Source: Atherinomorus stipes (taxonomy: Eukaryota; Chordata; Actinopteri; Atheriniformes; Atherinidae). Taken from it: a DNA stretch of 64,000 nucleotides. The position numbers and the translations under genes are program-made. The notes under the pieces were generated by a model, which was given only the letters and a program-made list of their open reading frames with translations, made no database searches and was not told the DNA's origin. Every line of letters starts with the position of its first letter. Positions within the stretch are counted from its first letter, which is position 1. Of this stretch, positions 58,414 to 64,000 are shown piece after piece. The DNA is taken from NCBI GenBank assembly GCA_023101725.1, contig JALJCO010012648.1, forward strand, positions 62,001 to 126,000, in the 5' to 3' direction.

Positions 58414-58947
58414 CAGTCATCCTCAAAATCATCCATACTCTCCAATTGAAGAACAACAACAAAAAAAAAAAAATCAGCTGTCAGTGAAAGAAGTTGAAAT
58501 TGACAAAAGTAATAATAAATAAAAAATCTAAAAAAATAACCTGAATTGAAATGGACACAAACACAAAACAAACACAAAAAATACAAAACAAGTGAACAAG
58601 CACTATGGGGATCCAAAGCTAAAAGTTTGTTGAGCAACACTTTGAAGGCAGTCACTGCAATTAGGTGTTTTCTGTAATGTTCAAAGAGACTTATACACCT
58701 GCTGACAGGTATGTTGGTCCACTGAAATGTACTGTAATATATGCGGAACAGCTTTGTTTGTTTGTTTGTTTGCTTTTCTCATCATTATTTCCAACCACAA
58801 TTCAAAATCAACAATTTATTTTGCAAAACTATAATTTTGTAAATTTTTATTTATTATTAGTTTCTTCAGTTTCTTGTTATTTGAATTACTATTGTAAATT
58901 TAACTTTTTCTTTAATTGGAGAGAATGAATAATTTTGAGGACGACTA
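58414..58947. mobile_element. Tc1/mariner-like MITE, copy d
   Basis: Termini CAGTCATCCTCAAAATCATC and AATTTTGAGGACGACTA, with TA on the right (58948-58949) and TT on the left. Homologous to copies a, b and c, and not inside a hAT B. Confidence 0.85.
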
Positions 58948-59117
58948 TACATAAAGGCCAAATAGCTTTTTTTTTCTGAACATGAATGTAACACGAATGG
59001 TTAAAAAAATTACACTGCTGTCTCATATCTTTCCTTCTGCATGTCTGATCTCTTTAAATTACAATGATGATCAACACGTGGACACGTGGATCGACGCAGC
59101 TTCCACAGTGACGTGAT

Positions 59118-59440
59118 GAAGCTCTAGATTTACCGGTCGATCTACGTCCCCGCCTTCACCTGTGGTCGTGAGGTGTGGGTAGTGACGGAAAGTGTGAGAT
59201 CATGGACATAAGCGGCTGAAATGAGTTTCCTCTGCAGGGTGTCTGGCTTCTTCCCTGGAGACACGGTGAGAATCTTGGTTATCCAGGAGGGGCACAGAGT
59301 AAAGCTGCTGCTCATCCACACTGAGAGAAGTCAGGCGAGGTGGCTCAGTTTTCAAATATGTCCAACCAGGAGGAGGCCCTGAGGTTGATGTCTCTCAGCT
59401 GGTCTGAGAATGCCTCTGGATTCCCATAAAAGTCTTACGA
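59118..59440 (+). mobile_element. LINE ORF fragment
   Basis: Plus-strand reading gives FTCGREVWVVTESVRSW, a stop, AAEMSFLCRVSGF, then HTERSQARWLSF and ICPTRRRP. The series matches the C-terminal stretch of an abundant fish LINE product (EMSFLRRV..., ERSQLRWLGH, GRRPRGRPR). It has a stop and frameshifts, and neither end of the element is present. Confidence 0.7.
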
Positions 59441-59807
59441 CACATTTGGTGCATTTCCGTTTTGTGTTTTCTAGTTTCATATTACTCGATTTGTCCCTCA
59501 ATTTGATATAAGTTTTATAGATATAAGTATTTACTAATATAAGTCCAGATATAGAGGTAACCTGACTGACTCACACCTCCATGACAGATTCATCATGTCG
59601 GTGAACCAGGTACAACATGACTTTGAGAAGCTTGTAATGTCCAAAGATCAGCTTTGTTTGTATCAGTAGTTTGTCTTGTTGAACATAAGTTGTTTGTTGT
59701 TGTTGACATTTTCTCTATCTTTGATTGCAGTTAAGTGACTTTTATTGGTTATTGTCCTAACTATGACTTTACTGTTAATTTTCCATATGCCTTTTAATGT
59801 AGCGTGC

Positions 59808-62600
<2,793 letters not shown>

Positions 62601-62601
62601 G

Positions 62602-63674
62602 GTCCTAGTTCCCAGTATCAGTTCCAGCTCCCAGCATCATTCCCAGTTTCCCGCATCAGTCCCAGTTCCCAGCATCAGTCCAAGCTCCCAGCACCAGTAC
62701 CAGTTCCCAGCATCAGTCCCAGTTCCAAGCATCGGTCCCAGTTCCCAGCATCAGTCCCAGCTCCCAGCATCAGTCCCAGCTCCCAGCATCAGTCCCAGCT
62801 CCCAGCATCAGCCCCAGCTCCCAGCATCAGTCCCAGCTCCCAGCATCAGCCCCAGCTCCCAGCATCAGTCCCAGTTCCCAGCATCAGTCCCAGCTCCCAA
62901 CATCAGTCCCAGCTCCCAGCATCAGCCCCAGCTCCCAGCATCAGTCCCAGCTCCCAGCATCAGTCCCAGCTCCCAGCATCAGTCCCAGCTCCCAGCATCA
63001 GCCCCAGCTCCCAGCATCAGTCCCAGCTCCCAGCATCAGTCCCAGCTCCCAGCATCAGCCAGGCTCCCAGCATCAGTCCCAGCTCCCAGCATCAGTCCCA
63101 GCTCCCAGCATCAGCCCCAGCTCCCAGCATCAGTCCCAGCTCCCAGCATCAGTCCCAGCTCCCAACATAAGTCCCAGCTCCCAGCATCAGTCCCAGCTCC
63201 CAGCATCAGTCCCAGCTCCCAGTATCATTCCCTGTTCCCAACAAAAGTCCCAGCTCCCAACATCAGTCCCAGCTCCCAGTATCACTCCCTGTTCCCAACA
63301 TAAGTCCCAGCTCCCAGCATCAGTCCCAGCTCCCAGTATAATTCCCTGTTCCCAACATAAGTCCCAGTTCCCAACATCAGTCCCAGCTCCCAGCATCAGT
63401 CCCAGCTCCCAGCATCAGTCCCAGCTCCCAGCATCAGTCCCAGCTCCCAGCATCAGTCCCAGCTCCCAGCATCAGTCCCAGCTCCCAGTATCATTCCCTG
63501 TTCCCAACAAAAGTCCCAGTTCCCAACATCAGTCCCAGCTCCCAGTATCATTCCCTGTTCCCAACATAAGTCCCAGCTCCCAGCATCAGTCCCAGCTCCC
63601 AGTATCATTCCCTGTTCCCAACATAAGCCCCAGCTCCCAGCATCAGTCCCAGCTCCCAGCATTAATCCCAGTTA
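62602..63674. repeat. Minisatellite, 19-bp unit, about 56 copies
   Basis: The basic unit is CAGCATCAGTCCCAGCTCC (19 bp). From about 63210 a 57-bp higher-order unit appears, made of three monomers: one CAGTATCATTCCCTGTTCC, one CAACA(T/A)AAGTCCCAGCTCC and one standard. The 19-bp length and absence of stops keep frames open and mimic a Pro/Ser/Gln-rich protein on the plus strand and a Gly/Trp-rich one on the minus strand. Neither has a supported start or flank, so I do not call a gene. Confidence 0.95.
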
Positions 63675-63913
63675 ACAGCTGCAATCATCAAAAAGATATT
63701 TCTTTCAGTCTGTAAAATTGTGTCCAGGAAATTTTCCTTTTTCTATATTTAAAAAAGAAAGAAAGAAACGCAATTAAACTTTTTTTTTTCCAGACATTAA
63801 TAGAGGCTGAGTTTACAATATTATTGTATCTTTCCGTTTTTTTACACATGTGGCAGTTGACAGTCCTGTCACTATGCCTCCGAGTGTTGATGTTCCCTGG
63901 CTACTTGGCCAAG

Positions 63914-63995
63914 GGGATGTCCCTTTGGCTGACTGGTTAGCGCGCATGACTCTCACCCGGGAGTCTGTGGTTCAATTCCCGCCCGGGCCCTCCTT
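63914..63995 (+). other. Pol III box A/B sequence, tRNA pseudogene or SINE head
   Basis: TTTGGCTGACTGGTTAGCGC resembles box A, and GGTTCAATTCC (from about 63970) fits the box B consensus at tRNA-like spacing. GACTC/GAGTC could form an anticodon stem, but the loop would be eight bases and the T stem pairs poorly, so a functional tRNA is unlikely. The window ends a few bases later, so a SINE body downstream cannot be judged. Confidence 0.45.
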
Positions 63996-64000
63996 CGTCC

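Overview
The window reads as gene-poor, transposon-rich nuclear DNA of a teleost fish, probably a spiny-rayed one. The evidence is the repeat content. It includes a tRNA-derived SINE with the fish-typical core, LINE 3' ends of teleost type, many hAT copies with 8-bp target duplications, Tc1/mariner copies flanked by TA, Kolobok-type elements flanked by TTAA, a PIF/Harbinger derivative flanked by a 3-bp duplication, and probably one solo LTR. I recognise no host protein-coding gene, rRNA or functional tRNA gene. Nearly every long open frame is a transposase or reverse-transcriptase remnant, or a reading through a simple repeat.

Layout. 0-8.3 kb: mostly unassigned sequence, a 25-bp poly-G tract, a TA microsatellite joined to a deleted Tc1 copy (3.4-4.3 kb) and a probable solo LTR (5.6-6.2 kb). 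8.3-10 kb: two TTAA-type foldback elements, one a 1-kb near-palindrome. 10.7-18.5 kb: two copies of an unnamed 0.4-kb repeat, a 2-kb hAT carrying a SINE and a Tc1-like MITE (12.3-14.3 kb), and a minus-strand LINE split by a TTAA MITE (14.9-16.1 kb). 18.5-20.1 kb: a Harbinger derivative with a spliced-looking Myb-like fragment. 21.3-22 kb: a hAT (ZBED-type) transposase relic. 25.55-32.33 kb: a five-level nest, in which an old hAT holds a LINE, the LINE holds hAT-A and a hAT-B, hAT-A holds another hAT-B, and both hAT-B copies carry the same Tc1-like MITE. 33.2-37 kb: a Tc1 copy and TA-flanked MITEs. 39.7-41.4 kb: two further TTAA elements. 44.2-51.0 kb: a 6.76-kb Kolobok element with decayed THAP, transposase-core and C-terminal exons and a 17 x 37 bp intronic minisatellite. 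51.86-52.44 kb: tRNA-like modules between inverted ends. 53.1-55.4 kb: the second hAT-A copy, lacking hAT-B and so preserving the empty site, inside another hAT MITE. 56-57.4 kb: a probable Harbinger-like relic. 58.4-59.4 kb: a fourth Tc1-like MITE and a LINE fragment. 62.6-63.7 kb: a 19-bp minisatellite. A Pol III box A/B sequence lies at the right edge.

The parts do not form a pathway. What they give is an order of insertions, because target duplications and paired copies can be read directly. I found no convincing new biological system. The most informative structures are the nested stack with its natural empty-site control, the degraded Kolobok element, and the repeated growth of poly-G/C tracts.
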